Part shown: positions 11,890-25,100 of the stretch, piece after piece
Layout of the letters: every line of letters starts with the position of its first letter
How positions within the stretch are numbered: position 1 is the first letter of the stretch
Assembly (NCBI GenBank): GCA_006384855.1
Contig: VCJN01001326.1
Location: 78,501 to 142,500, forward strand
DNA: 64,000 nucleotides
Source: Tetraselmis striata
Lineage: Eukaryota > Chlorophyta > Chlorodendrophyceae > Chlorodendrales > Chlorodendraceae
Direction of reading: 5' to 3'
Notes under the pieces: generated by a model
Databases searched by the model: none
What the model was told of the DNA's origin: nothing
What the model saw: the letters and a program-made list of their open reading frames with translations, nothing else
Position numbers and translations under genes: made by a program

Positions 11890-14081
11890 TCAGAGAGGTT
11901 GTCGCCGAGCCATTGACGCAATGGATGCCAGACCGAGCGGAGGCAGCAGGGGCGGGGGCACGGCTGCGTCCGCGCCGCAGCCGCTGCCGTCGTCGGTGGT
12001 CCAGTCGCTGCTGCGGCCGCTGCTGTCCCCGCCGCCGCTGTCGTCGTCGTCGCTGGCGCGGGAGAGCGGCGAGCCTGGTCCGCAGCCGGGCGGGGCCAGC
12101 GTGAGCCAACGCCAGTGCTTCCCCTTCTGCTCCCGATTGTTCAGCGGCGGGCGCGCCGCCACCCGCTCCGCGCCCGCCTGCAGCCGCTGGATGGCCTGCG
12201 CGGAGAGAGAGAGAGAGAGCGGGAGGAGAGAGAGGGGGGGGGGGGGGAGGGCACGTTAGTCGCTGCACCCCTTGTCGCGACCACCCCCCCCCCCCCCCCC
12301 CCCGGCTTTTGCGCTGCTCCGAGCTCCGAAACCACCTCCCCAGATACCTAGGCCCAACTTTGCCACCACGAATGGAGGCGAACCGCACAGACGGGCTCTT
12401 GCTGAGGGTCGGAGGCGCACGCTCCAGATCAATCAGGGTTTGCATAGGTCTAGTGATTGACTATCTGTAAATCTTAATTCTGTATGTGTAGGAGGAGGCC
12501 TGTGCTTACTCGTAGTAAGGCCGGATCGGTGGTGGGTAAAGTGGGGAAGGGGGGGGGGGGGGGGAGGGGGTTGTAATGGGCACCGGCCTGCAGCAGGGCG
12601 TCCGGGTCCGGGAGCGAGCCGAGCAGCGCGGCCCCGATCGTGGCGCGCAGCCCCTCCACCGCCGCGAGCTCCTCCTCGCCCATCCAGGCGGGGCTCAGCG
12701 GCAGCGGGCGCCCGCCCACCATGAGCCCGCCCACGCGCAGCGGCCGCACGCCCCCGCCTTCACCGTCGCCATCACCGCCCCCGCCGCCGTCGCTCTCCGC
12801 CATGAGGCGGCGCTCCACGCACACGCGCAGCTCCGGCGGAGCCGGCACGCTGGCCAACACCTGAGGGCGCAGCGGCGGAAGGCACCGCGGCGTCACGCTC
12901 CCACACCACACCACACCACACCACTGTGCACGGGCGGTGCCGATTTGTTTTGGGGTTCGAAACCCTTAGACCCTAGACCCTAGGGGGTGGAGAGCACCGC
13001 GCTGTACACAGAGAAACACAAATTCTGAGTAGGGTTAAGTGCGTAGGGTATAGGGTGGCCTAAAGTATGTGTAGGGTATAGGGACCCTAAATACCCTAAG
13101 CCCCCTCCCGCCCCCCCGCCCCCCCCCCCCCCCTACGGGTATGCATGAGGCGGCCGCAGCAGGGAGGCCGCTTTTCGATGCGAAACGGGTACGGCCGATG
13201 CACCGACAGATAGGAGCTTCGAATGGGCCTGAGGGCAACCTTTCAAAGAATGTTCGCCATGATTCTGCAATAGTTTCGTCTGCATATGACCTGAAGCAGG
13301 CAGGTGAGTGCTCGCTTTGTCGCGTCGGGACAACTACCTGTACCTGCGTACGAACTCTCTTTATGGTATTTAGGGTTTGCGTGAACCCTGAGGATGCCGC
13401 GAAAACCCCGCGAGGCCCATGTTGCGTGCCAGGGAATGAACCCATGGCGGGGAGGAAGCTGTGGGTGTTTTTCCGTCCCCGGTACAGGACTGGCAACAGT
13501 GAAACCCTTGCAGCGTCTCTACGACGGCCGTTTAGTCAGGGATCCATTTACGGAAAGCCCTGGGTAGGCGACGCTCCGTTACAGTCAATGAGTAAATTGC
13601 CGGAGCATTCTGCAACACTAATTAGGGGCTAGTGACTGAATTTCCAACCGGTGTGGGTGTTCGGGTCGGGGGGCGCACCATCATGAGGCCCAGCGCGCCT
13701 CGCGAGGGCAGCAGGCTGACAGCGGCTGCCCGCAGCGCGCCGCTCTCGCGCACGTCCACAAAGCCGGCCGCCACCGCCCAGTAGCCGCCGCACCGGGGCG
13801 GCGCCGCCCCGCCGCCTCGGCCGTTGTCGGCAGCGGCGAAGAGCGGCGCGCGCCAGCCCGGCGCCGCGGGCCGGCCGCATGCCAGCGCCGCCCATCGTAG
13901 GCCGCCCGCCCAGTCCAGCCGGCCGGCGTTCACCTCCGCCTCCTCCGCCTCCGCGGCGCCCGGCGGAGCGGGGTGCGCCGGGTTAGGCAGCCGAAGCCGG
14001 AACAGCCGGCCGTTGCCCGCCGCCACCAGCAGCTTGGCAGTGCCGGGCAGGTCCCCCAGCAGCTCTGTTTACCGGGGAAGG

Positions 14082-14116
<35 letters not shown>

Positions 14117-14353
14117 CAAACTAGCAAGCCCTAACATACCCTACATAAACACGACCTGTGCAGGCCCGACGACACTCGCCTCGGCAGGGCTGCCACCAGG
14201 CGGGCCCCGTGATATGGCGGCTTAAGTTTTTTTCAAGTGTCCGTATTTAGGGTTTTGGGTTTCTAAAACCGTTTCTAAAACCTTAAAACGTTTCTAAAAC
14301 CCTAAAACTTGGTCGGGTAGGTGTCCGCCTGCTGTTTTCCTTCAGGCCCGCGC

Positions 14354-14395
<42 letters not shown>

Positions 14396-15029
14396 CCCGC
14401 CCTCTCGGTTGCTGTAGCGGGCCCTGCTTGGCGGGGAGGAAGACCCCCGGGTAGGCGCCAGTGGGCCCCGTGGCGGCGGGTGCGGGCGGGTGGGTGGGTG
14501 CCGCCATTGTGCAGCGGCTGCCTCGCGACGCCTGACTGAGGCTCCCCGGCAAAGCTCTTCACCCACAAAACACCAACGGACGGCGCCGCAGTCCACTACC
14601 ATGTCCGTGTACTTTGCGCCCCTTGGGCCCAATCAATCCTCTGGCGCATCAAAAACACCGGGACGGCGCGCCCGGTGCATCGAGGAGATGCGGTCGGGTC
14701 CGGCGTTGATGCGGCGGCCGAGTCGGGACTTGACGAAATGACACCATTTTATCCTCGTTGCATTCTCAAGCCGCCACGCCGGCGACCCCGCTCGACGCGT
14801 CCAATCTCGACTGTACATCGATTTCACAGCTCGGCCCCCATCAATACTGACTATTGGGCGGCGGGGTGCGGGGCGCCGCCGTCGTCACCTGATTCGCCGC
14901 CTCCGCCGGCGCCGTCCGCCCCCTCCTCGGAGAACTCCACCAGCGCCTCCCCGCCGCTGCCGACGACGCAGCGCGACACCGCCGGCGCACCGACCGCGTG
15001 CTGTACCAGCCGCTGCACCTGCGGCGCGC

Positions 15030-15078
<49 letters not shown>

Positions 15079-16111
15079 GCAGGCTCGCTCAGCCCCCCTT
15101 TGCCCCAACGGTGTGGATGCCCGGCCATGTGTGTTCCGTGTCGAGAGAGATTTACAGGTTGTTGTCGCTCCTGCGGGTTGCAACCCACCCCGGCTAGAGA
15201 TGGATGCACTCCCTCTCGACCAATTGCTGGTCGAGGTAACGGGTGAACGTCGTAGGGGCACTTGATGGGAGAGGGCGATCATGAAAGGATAGCAAGTATC
15301 CCGCAGGCCTGGATGTGGAACATTACCTTAATATTATCCCATAATGCACCCACGTTCCGGCCTACACCTGCACCCAGACATACACATAAACACATGCTCC
15401 GGCCCATACACATTATTCACCTATCTATACGTACCTAGATAAAGAAACACACTGACGATGTGAAGTGTCAGATGTAGCGCATGGTATCGGTAGTATTGGC
15501 AGGGTTGTGTTCGCTAGCCCCTCCACTGGGCGAAGATCTCACCCTTTTTAACCGCATGCAGCCCCCCCCCCCCCCCCCCCCCCGCCACACACACCAGATG
15601 CTGCTGCAGGTGTTGCAGGAAGGCAGTGAGGTTGTGTGTGTGTGTGTGTGTGGTGGTGGGGGGGGGGGGGGGGCGATGCCTTGGCGGCATCCCGTAGGCG
15701 CGGGGGCAGCAGGCGCAGACGCAGCGTGCGCGAGGGCGCCATCCCCTGCCCCGCAAGCCGCTTCACCAGCGACGGGTGCGGCGCCTCGCGCTGCCCTGCC
15801 ATCACGCCGCCCGCGAAGGAGGCGGCCAGCAGCGCGCGCAGTAGGTCCGCGTCCGCGCAGAACAGCGGCGGCGCGGCGGCGGAGGCGGAGGCGGCCCGGC
15901 GCCCCCGCGCGCGGCCGGCCAGCCACCCCAGGCGTCCCTCCTGGGCGGCGCTCAGCGCCCAGCTGCCGCTGCCCTCCGCACCGCCGCCGCCCCCGGGGCC
16001 GTGCCGCCTCGGCCGCCTCGCCCTCCTTTCCCGCGAGAGCGGTGCGCCGCAGCCAGCACGCGCACTGCCAGCTCCGCCACCAGGCTGTCAAATTGGCGCA
16101 GCCTGCGGGAC

Positions 16112-16144
<33 letters not shown>

Positions 16145-19100
16145 GGCCGGCCCGGAATACAGGCTCAGCCAGCGTCAAGAGCGGCCGAGGCGCAGCGCTC
16201 CATCCGCACACCAACGCGACCCATCCCCACGTCACCCCTTCCGGCATGGACTGCGGTGGCCGGGGAGGGTGCGGGCGGCCGGCCAGAGGATGGATGCGGA
16301 GCCGGTAGAGGCGGGGCGGCGGGGTGGGGGGCTTGGCCCTACCGCGTGTGGGAGCAGCCCTGCGCGGCGGCCCACTGCCGGCTGGCCGGCCCCTCCAGCC
16401 ACTGCGCATACAGCCGGCGCAGGCCGAGCGGCTCACTGTACAGGCCCGCGTCGGCGCGCGCTCGCGCGCCCTGCGACGCGTGCACGCCGGCGAGGAAGTC
16501 GGCCGCGCTGCGGGCGAGCGGGCGGTGCGGCAGCGCGTACGGCTCGGGGGACAGGCCCAGCCCCGCCGCCATCACCAGGCAGTCCGCCTCGCAGTGCGCG
16601 CTCAGGCATCCCAGGAACACCAGGCGCGCGAGCGCCACGCTCAGCGGCAGCGACACCGCAAAGTGGCCCAGCGCCGTCACGCAGCCTGGCCCAGCACGGG
16701 CGGGCGGGCAACACCGGGTAAACGGGCAGTCAGGCCGGGGCCAAGGCAGCTGGTGCCGCGGCTTTCAGCGGTACCGCATTGGCCCTCCCTCCGCAGCCTC
16801 GCAATAGACATCCCGGAACGTAACCGCGCTTCGGGTTCGCTGGGGATGTTGTTGCCAGGAGGGGCAGGGGCCAGCATCTTATTTGGCAATACATTGAAAG
16901 CAATCAAGATATCACACGTGGCGCAATTACTGATAGTGTGTAGTCCTCATTTGTCTGTTTACATACACATTGATGACGATATAAGATAACTACATAGAAC
17001 ATATATATATAATATATATAGAGTATATATACCTGTACATGCACCGCATATATAGATATAATATCATATATATACACATTCGTACATGTATTTACATGTG
17101 CATGTATACTATGTAGATATTTTGAAATCCTTGCGGGTACACTGGTAGTATGGGGCCATCCTCGCAATGCCTCGCATGTACCCTACGTCACTGCAATGTA
17201 TTCGGCTACTGCCCGTAGTTTACCCGGACTCTTCCCCATGGCAGCAAGTCGGCCGTGTGGTGAATTGGCGCGGGGATGGTAATAAGGCAATCAAGGTAGG
17301 AGCGTCGCCTACCCAGGGCTTTCCGTAACTGGATTGCTGCCTAAACGGCCGTCGTAGAGACGCTGCAAGGGTTTCACTGGTGCCAGTCCTGTCCCGGGGG
17401 CGAAAAAAAAAAAGGCAATCAATAATCGATCGCAACGTTAATGGTCTAGTATATCGGGATGACTAGGATACCACCGCCAAGGCAATGTAAAGGATCCCCT
17501 CCTGAATAACCACATCACACCATCTATCGCTGCGGGTGCCAACGCAATGTCCAGACACAGGCAGGAAGCGGCTTTCTGGGTCTGCCTGTCGGCACTTTCT
17601 CAGCTTCGCAACTTATCTTATAATGTTCGTTCGATAAAGTAAAGTAAAGCAGAGTTCGCCTCGGGTTGTATTATTGTCCGCAGCCGCCCCAGCACTCTAC
17701 ATCTTGCGCCAACTGCCGTCGTAGGTCCGGCATAGCCATTGTAGACCATGGCCTCATTCGAGCCCCAAAGGACAAACGCATCAACCAGGTAAGGGCTTTC
17801 AGCGAGTGCGCCGGCACCCGGACCGGTAGCGAGACCGTTACTGCCAGAGTGTTGGGTGCCGGGGCGGTCAAACACACATGGCACACCAGCGGATGTTTGT
17901 GCGCTCTCCCGGGTGACACCACCAACACCTCAAACGAAGATGCCAACCAGATGTGAAACTGTCTTCGGGGCTGTAAAGCCAAATGAAAGGTGTTCACAAT
18001 GATTGTGGGGATGGAGGTGGGGACCTGTGGCGGTGAGGCAGCCGGTGGCGCGCAGCTGCGCGAGGGCGGCCTCCACCCGGGTCGCCTCGGGCGGCTGCGG
18101 CGTGGCGGCCAGCAGCTGGGCGGGCGTCCCCAGGTGCGCCATGTGCGCCGTCATGCGCAGCAGCGGGCGGTCCAGGCTGGCGCGCAGCAGCTCGGGCGGG
18201 TCGAACGGCGGGTGGCTCGCGGCCGCGGCGGCTGTCACGGTGCGCAGCGCTGCGCCGGGTGCCACACGCCCCGCGCGCCCGCCCCGTTGCGCCTTGCTGG
18301 CGCCGCTGCTCCTGCGGGTGGCGCGGCACAGGCAGGGCGGCGCCGTCGGGAGGGATACCTGACAATACTGTACCAGCACTCCTATGGCGCACACATCCAT
18401 GCCTGTGCATAAACATACAAAAACACCACACCTGTACACATGTACATGCAGATGTATCTATGCCTGCACTTCTCCCTTTATTACACACCTCTCAATATCC
18501 CCATAAGTTTACCATTATAGTACTGCACATGTCTAATACCTTTACATACCTATATATGTACGTGTAACATGCCTATTTACCTACACCTTTACCTTTACAT
18601 ACGAATAAATGGACAAATAAATTGACCTAGACCTTTCCCGTGTACCTATATCCTGACCTATACATTTATAAAACATGTGAATTTACCCATATCTCTTAAC
18701 AAATATACCTAGATTTAGACCTTCACCCAGAACTGGACCCATATAGCTGGGAGGTGCTGCAGGACCGGCGACCTCCGTAGTGCGGTGGCTTGGCCGGGGC
18801 TGGTTTGGGGCGGCTGAATCCGGATGTGGAGGGCACCTGGGGGTGGAGGAGAAGGGGGGGGGGGGGGGGGGGGTCGCACCAGGCAAGGCCGAGCGTGGGC
18901 ATGGCGCGCGCCTCGTCGTAGGAGGAGACGCGCTGCAGGCAAAAGTCGATGACGACGCCGATGTCGGGGATGGTGATGCTGCTCTCCGCCACGTTGGTCG
19001 CCAGCACCACCTGCATCGCGGCGCCACCGGGCCCGGCGTCAGGCGCGCCTCGCCCATCCAGCCATCCAGCCGCGACTTTGGAGGTGCCTCGCCTCCTGCT

Positions 19101-22100
19101 GTGTCCTGTTGTCCTGTGCCGCGGCCTACTTACGCGACGCCGGAGCACCCATAATAAGAGCCCGCAGCGACCACTATAGTAACACGAGCCTGCCTGCAAC
19201 CTGCAGGAACAGGCGCTGAGGTTTCGTAGATGGTTCGTCTGACCGGCAGCGCGCAGCTTCGTACTCGGAGTGTTCTCATGACCGCCTCAGCACCCGGCAC
19301 TGCGGCTGCCTGGTCTAGGCTTGGAGATTTAGGGATTAGGCTTAGGGTTTAGGGCACCGCTCTACGCCGCTCAGCACCGCTCCCCTCAGCCCGGCGCGCT
19401 ACACCCCCAGCGTCCCACCAGGTGGGCGATTACACCCCATCCCCCGGGGGCTGTGGACGGGTTCCCCGTCACAGACACCGACCCTGGACGGACACGGCGC
19501 GCGTCCTGCGTGAGGCGGAGCTGCGGGGCGCCGCAGTGGCTGCAATGACACCGTGACTATCGGGAACTACGGGCGGTGGCGCACCTAGAGGGTTGCGCTC
19601 AGCAAGCGGGTTGAGCCCGCCTTATTCCAACCCTCGAAATCGGCTTGGACGCAACCGATGATAGGGACATTTGCTATAGTTCCGCCGCCGACATTTGACG
19701 CCTGGCAGGTCGGGCAGCTCCCCACTCGCCGCGCTCTTATAACCGCGCCCGCACCCGTACGGCGGTACGATCGTCTCAATGACACACCCACGGAACGACT
19801 TGTGTTTGATGCGGGGGCGCGGATGCACAACTTTGCCAAGGTGGAAGCGGCCGGCGCTCCCCGCCACCCTCCCCGGCGCTGGCGTTCCCGTCTCCCTGCC
19901 AGCCGGTGGGGTGGGAGGGGGAAAGCGGAGGGGGAAGATGGGGGGCACCTTGAAGCAGCCCTCCGGCGGGGGCGCGAGCGCGGCCTCCTGCTCCTCGGCC
20001 GGCACCAGCGAGTGGAGCACGCAACCGTGCACGCGGTCGCCCACCCCCGCGCCGCACGCCGCCGCCTCCACCGCCGCCTGCAGCGCACCAATCTCCGCCA
20101 GCCCCGGCGCAAACAGCAGGACGCCGTGCCCCGCCATGCCCGCGCGCACCGCCAGCTCCGCGCCCAGCGCCGCCGCGCCGTCGCTCAGCTGCGGCCGTCC
20201 CAGCCCCGTTCCCGCGCGGAGCAGCGCCGCCGCCAGCTGCACCACCTGTGCCGCCCCATTAATTCCACCCCCCCCCCCCAAAACAAGCGGCCACCGGACA
20301 GCGCAGCAGTCAGGGCAGCGCTGCATTGGTGGGGGACGAGGCGCTGAGGGGTGTAAAGTACGCAATGGCAGGCACCGTGACTGATCCCCTGATACCCTAA
20401 TGCTCTAGAGACCCTCTGGGGACCGGGGTGCCCCCCCCCCCTAAGGTATTGCCCCACCCCCTAGGGTATTAGGGTATTAGTATCCCTGAGTACGCAATAT
20501 CTTATCCATGCACAACCCTAGATGCCAGATCCTTCTACCCTAGATAAGACTCATCGATTCACATCTGGCTGCAAGGGTGATGAGCCGCAGCCTGATGCCC
20601 TGGATACCCCAATGCCCTAGACACCCTAATCTCAAGAGACAGTGTGGAGACCGGGATGCCCTAGGGCATCCCCTGACACCCTTAGGGTATAGGGTATTAA
20701 TTTCCTCCAACGACGCGTTTTATATCCTACAGGTGATACCCTAGATTGCAGACCCTATAGCCCTAGGTTCATATTTGCCTTGAGGTGGATGACAGGGCCG
20801 CAGCTTGATGCCCTGGATACCCTAATGCCCTAGACACCCTAACCCCCACAGACGCTGCATCACCGGCCAAGCTGCTGGCGGGGGCCGCGCCCACCTTGGG
20901 GTGGCGGACGGCGTCCAGGAGGCCCATCGCGCTGAGCATGTCGCGGCTCTCCTCGGTGGGGGCGGCCAGGCTGTCCAGGCAGAGCTCCGCCACTGGGAAG
21001 CGCCGCCCCCCCACCACCAGCGCCGCCTCCTCATCGCCGCCGCCGCGCGGCACCTCCAGCACCCGCGCGCCGATGCCGGTGGTCCCCGCCAGCGGCGGCG
21101 CGGCGAAGTAGCGCGCGAAGACGGCCGCCTGCAGCGTGGCGGACATGACGGTGAGGTGCGGGCGGCCGCTCCGGTGCGCGGCGCCCGCCTTGAGCGCGCG
21201 CAGCAGCATGGCCAGCAGGTCCATGTCCGCGCTGCGCTCGTGCGCTTCGTCCAGCACGATGTGCAAGCAGCCGCCCAGCCAGCCCGGGTCGTGGGACAGC
21301 TTCTCAAGCAGGTAGCCTGCGCCAGGGGGGGGGGGGGGGGGGGCGCACTCAGCCGGGCCGACACAACACGCGACTGACGTGTGAAACAACGAATGACACA
21401 TGACACGGCTCTGTTTTACTACTTGTTCCAGATGGCCCATGCCTCGTGTCTCTGTATGGTGCTGCCATTGCGGGTGTGATCTACACCGCCCACCGCCGCC
21501 ATGGCACTGCAATATACACACGGATGACACACACCGCGGGCGCCGGTGCGATCAGCGCTTGAACACGCGGCCGCCCTTGTTGGAATCTGCCCGACACCCT
21601 AGCACCGACCGGTACCCTACCACCCCCCAGAGCCTTAGGGGCTGCGCTCTACTCGCCAGAGGTCCAATGCAGACGGAGCTGGGCCACCTGTCCCTGTAGG
21701 TTGCATGCCAGACCAGATTTGGGCGTGCCATAGCAAAGGTTCTCACAGGCGACTTGGCACGCGCAGCATCAACAGGAATGCTGCTATACGGCCCGGAAAG
21801 GGAATGATGATTCACGGCAACACAGATACAGTGTAGAGCATGCCAATTCCACTGCGGAGGCCGACGCACCTAAGAGCCCTTATCACTTTAGCACCTAAGT
21901 GACCTTAGGGCCTGAGATACGGCTCCTATTTGCAGTGTCCTTAGCATGGCGCCCGCACCTGTAAGGCGGTGACCATGCATAGGTGGCGCTCACAGGAGCG
22001 CTCGCGTTGATGCGGCTGGTGCATCGCGGAGGGGGGGGGGAGGGGCGGCTCGCCTGTGGTGACGAAGAGGAGCCGCGTGCCGCGCGAGGCGGCGGCGTCG

Positions 22101-25100
22101 CGCGAGATGGCGTAGCCCACTGTGTCGCCCAGCGGCTCCCCCAGCTGGGAGGCCACCCGGCGCGCCAGGGAGACGGCGGCGAGGCGGCGAGGCTGCGCCA
22201 CCACCACGCGGCCCGCCTGCCCGCGCCGCCGCGCCTCGCGCAGCAGCACCAGGGGCACCACGGTGGACTTGCCACAGCTGTGGGGCGAGCACGGGGCGCA
22301 GACGTCAGCGCATCAACATGAAGCCCCCCCCCCCCCCCCCCCTTCTCCCCCTCTTCCATAGTGGCTTACTGCCCGGGTGCGTCAGGGCTTATCATGGCTG
22401 GCCAGGGGGAGCGGGGAGGGGGGAGGAGAAGTTAAAGAACTGTACACAACGCATATTTTGAGCACTTGTACACAGGTGTGTGTGTGTGTGTGTGGGGGCT
22501 TTTGTGTGTGGAGACGCCGAGGGACCACCTCGTCTTGTGAAGACCACCTCATCAAGTATTGCCATGAATAGAAGACGTCACCAAAATCGCTAGTGGATAT
22601 GCGTGTATATATACATACAAATATATATATATACAAGTGCCGACGCGAGTATAACAACCCAGAACGCCTCCCAGAAAGGCGGTGCCGAAAAATTGTTCTA
22701 AGCAAGTTATGATTCCGGGATTGATCCGTCTACGTTTGAGCTGTGCAGGGCAGCGCGGGTTCTGACGTTCTTCTAGCCGCGCCGGCACCCGTACTAGAAC
22801 TAGAGCGAATGCTCTCATAGGTTGCATGCCAGCTGGCGTTGAGGCTCATGTCCGGGGTTTTTTGTGGGTGCGTTTGCCCCGCCTAAACACCCACGTACAT
22901 ATCACTTGATGGGGCGATGCCGATGAAAAGGAGCAAGCGAGAGGCGGCTGCCCCCACCCGGTGTCGCCGGCGATGCAGAGGGCTCCGCCGCGCAGGCGCC
23001 CGTCCGGCCCCCACACGCGCTCCACAATCGCGCCGCGGTGCTCCCACACCGCCAGGCCCGCCAGCGCCGCGCTGCTCTCCGGGGGTGGCGGGCGCCGCGC
23101 TGGCGGCGATGATGCGGCGGGAGGGACCTCCGGCCGGGGTGACGGGGGCGGCCGCAGCGCCAGCTCCGGCTTGTCCAGGGCCTCCAGCACCGAGCGCAGC
23201 GCCGCCTTCTGCGGGTCGGCGCTCACCCCGCGGTCGCCCCCGCCGCGGCCCAAGGCGCCGCCGGGCGGGGGCGGCGTTGTTGCTGGCGGTGGGGTTGCGG
23301 CCGGGACGGTGGGGGCGGCGGCTGGCGGGAGGCTGCTTGCCAGCGGGACGGGGAGGCAGTGGCGCAGCTCCTTGGTGGCGGACACCTTCGTCGCGGTTGC
23401 GAGTACTCGGGCCTTCTTGCCAGGGTTGGCCGGCACGGAGCGCAGCGCCGCCCGCCGCGGGTTGGAGAGGGGCTTAAGGGTAAGGCTTGGCGAGAAACCT
23501 AACACCCTACAAGTTGTTTGCGCGGCGGCTGGGGATTCGCTCCCTCCGACGCCAGTCTCGGCGCTTTTGGGGGGTGGTGTTGCCGATGGGAGCGGGGCTG
23601 AGCCTGGGGTGGCGGGGGCAGGGGCAGGGGCGGGGGTAGGGGTGGGAATGGGGGCGGGGGTAGGGGTGGGAATGGGGGCGGGGATTGGGGTGGCGGTAGG
23701 GGCGGGGGATGGGCTGGGGGTGCCGGCGAGCTCCACGCCGCGGCAGTGACGCAGCACCTCTTCCGCGGCCGCCTTCGCCGCGTCGCCGCGCAGCAGGGCC
23801 GCCTGCGGCAGGGCGCCCCCCGGCAGCCCCCACGCCGCCGCCTCCAGCAGCGCTGCCGCAGCTTTGCCCTGCTCTCCTTGCAGTAGCTCGCCAAAGGTCC
23901 AGTCCCAGCCAGCGCACAGGCTGCCTGCCGCACTACCCGCCAGCGCTGCCTCTGTTGCCGCTGCGGTCTGTGGTGTTTCCGCTGCCTCTATTGCCGTTGT
24001 TGCCTCTGATATCTCAGCCTCCACTGCCACTGCTGCCTCCATGGCCGGTGCTGTTTCTGCTGCCTCTGGCGCTTCCGCCCGGGCATGTGCCTGCCGGGCA
24101 GCGGCGCAGTAGAGGCGCGCCAGTACGCGGCCCGAGTACAGCGCCGCCGGGCTGTCCCGCCCGCCCGCAACGCCTGTGAGCGCCAGCAAATCCGCGACCG
24201 CCGCCGCCGCGGACTGCAGCACCACGCCGGCGCGCACCAGGCGCAGCGGCGGCCGGCCCTCCAGCGCGCCCAGTGCGCCGGCAAGGCCCGGGGGCAGCGG
24301 CGGGGGGCTGCTGGTGACGGCCAGCGAGGCGGCCAGTGCGTAGAGCTCCCAATCCGCCAGGTGCTGCATGGCCTTTCGGCGATATTCGCTCGTGTCGGCG
24401 GCCAGCGCGTGCAGGAGGTAGCGCAGCAGGGGGGCAGCGGTTGCGGTGGCCGCATCCCCGGTGGCCAGCGGGTCGGCGGCCAGCAGGGCGGCAAGCGCGG
24501 GGGCGCAGGCCACATCCTCCCGCAGCCCGGCCACCCCCAGCAACAGCAGCGACAACTGACGGGCGGCACCCATCGGCATGCCGGCCAGCTGCCAGCAGCA
24601 AGGGATGGCCATGCCTTGGCCTTTGCCAGTACCGCCGTCCCCGCCCAGCTCGGGAAAGTGCGCCGGGACAGCCAAACGCCGCGCAGGTTGACTCCGTTTC
24701 CGGGGGCTGGCGGCGGGCGTCCGCTCCGTCACCTCGGCGCCCCCGCAGCCCAGCAGCGCGTACATCCGCTGGCGCAGCCTTCGGTGCTGGCGGAGCTCCA
24801 TTTGCAGATGCAGCTGGTCGCCCACCCTGGCACCGTCCCCACAGCCGGGCAGGCACACCAACCCCTCAGCCGCGCCACCACCAACCCCGCCACCCTCGCG
24901 CCCTGTTGATGACGCAGAGGAACTCCCGGAGTCCCATGTCAGGGTCATGGGCAGCAGGTTCCCTGCATGCCGCGGTCCAATCCTGTTGATCCTCACCTGT
25001 GGGGCGCCCAGTGCTGCCGGTTGGCGGCCACCGCCAGTGTAAAAGGCGGAAGCGCTCCGCAGGCCATCTGCTCCGCCAGCCAGCCGTGCACACGCGCCAC

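Larger units (their letters stand above)
11890..23079 (-). other. DEAH-box (DExH/RHA-type) helicase module (exons 6 end-17)
   Basis: An NTP-dependent RNA (or RNA/DNA) helicase. Motifs in order: I, AGDTG|CGKST, split between exons 6 and 7; Ia, VAQPRRLAAVSLARRVA; Ib-like, LLFVTTG|YLLEKL, split between exons 7 and 8; II, LDEAHERS; III, VMSAT; IV, GVLLFAPG; V, VVLATNVAESSITIPDI; VI, QRGGRAGRVAPG. After motif VI come the winged-helix/ratchet (HA2) region (FDPPELLRASLDRPLLR, then LTALGHFAVSLPLS) and the downstream extension (FCADADLLRALLAASF; SLLPSRGALGLMM). The last exons contribute GEEELAAVEGLRATIG and QRLQAGAERVAARPPLNN, then a Ser/Asp-rich tail. It resembles the TDRD9/DHX-like branch, but no orthology is claimed. 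Introns 18,024-16,686 and 13,678-12,861 contain SINE-like copies. Confidence 0.88.

Noticed and set aside
15468..16436. 322-codon minus-strand ORF
   Set aside because: Wrong frame of helicase exons 12-13 run through intronic poly-C; the true exons are in other frames with consistent splice phases.
17220..17435. 71-codon minus-strand ORF with FRPRDRTG
   Set aside because: Recurs wherever the SINE-like element occurs; it is antisense translation of the repeat.
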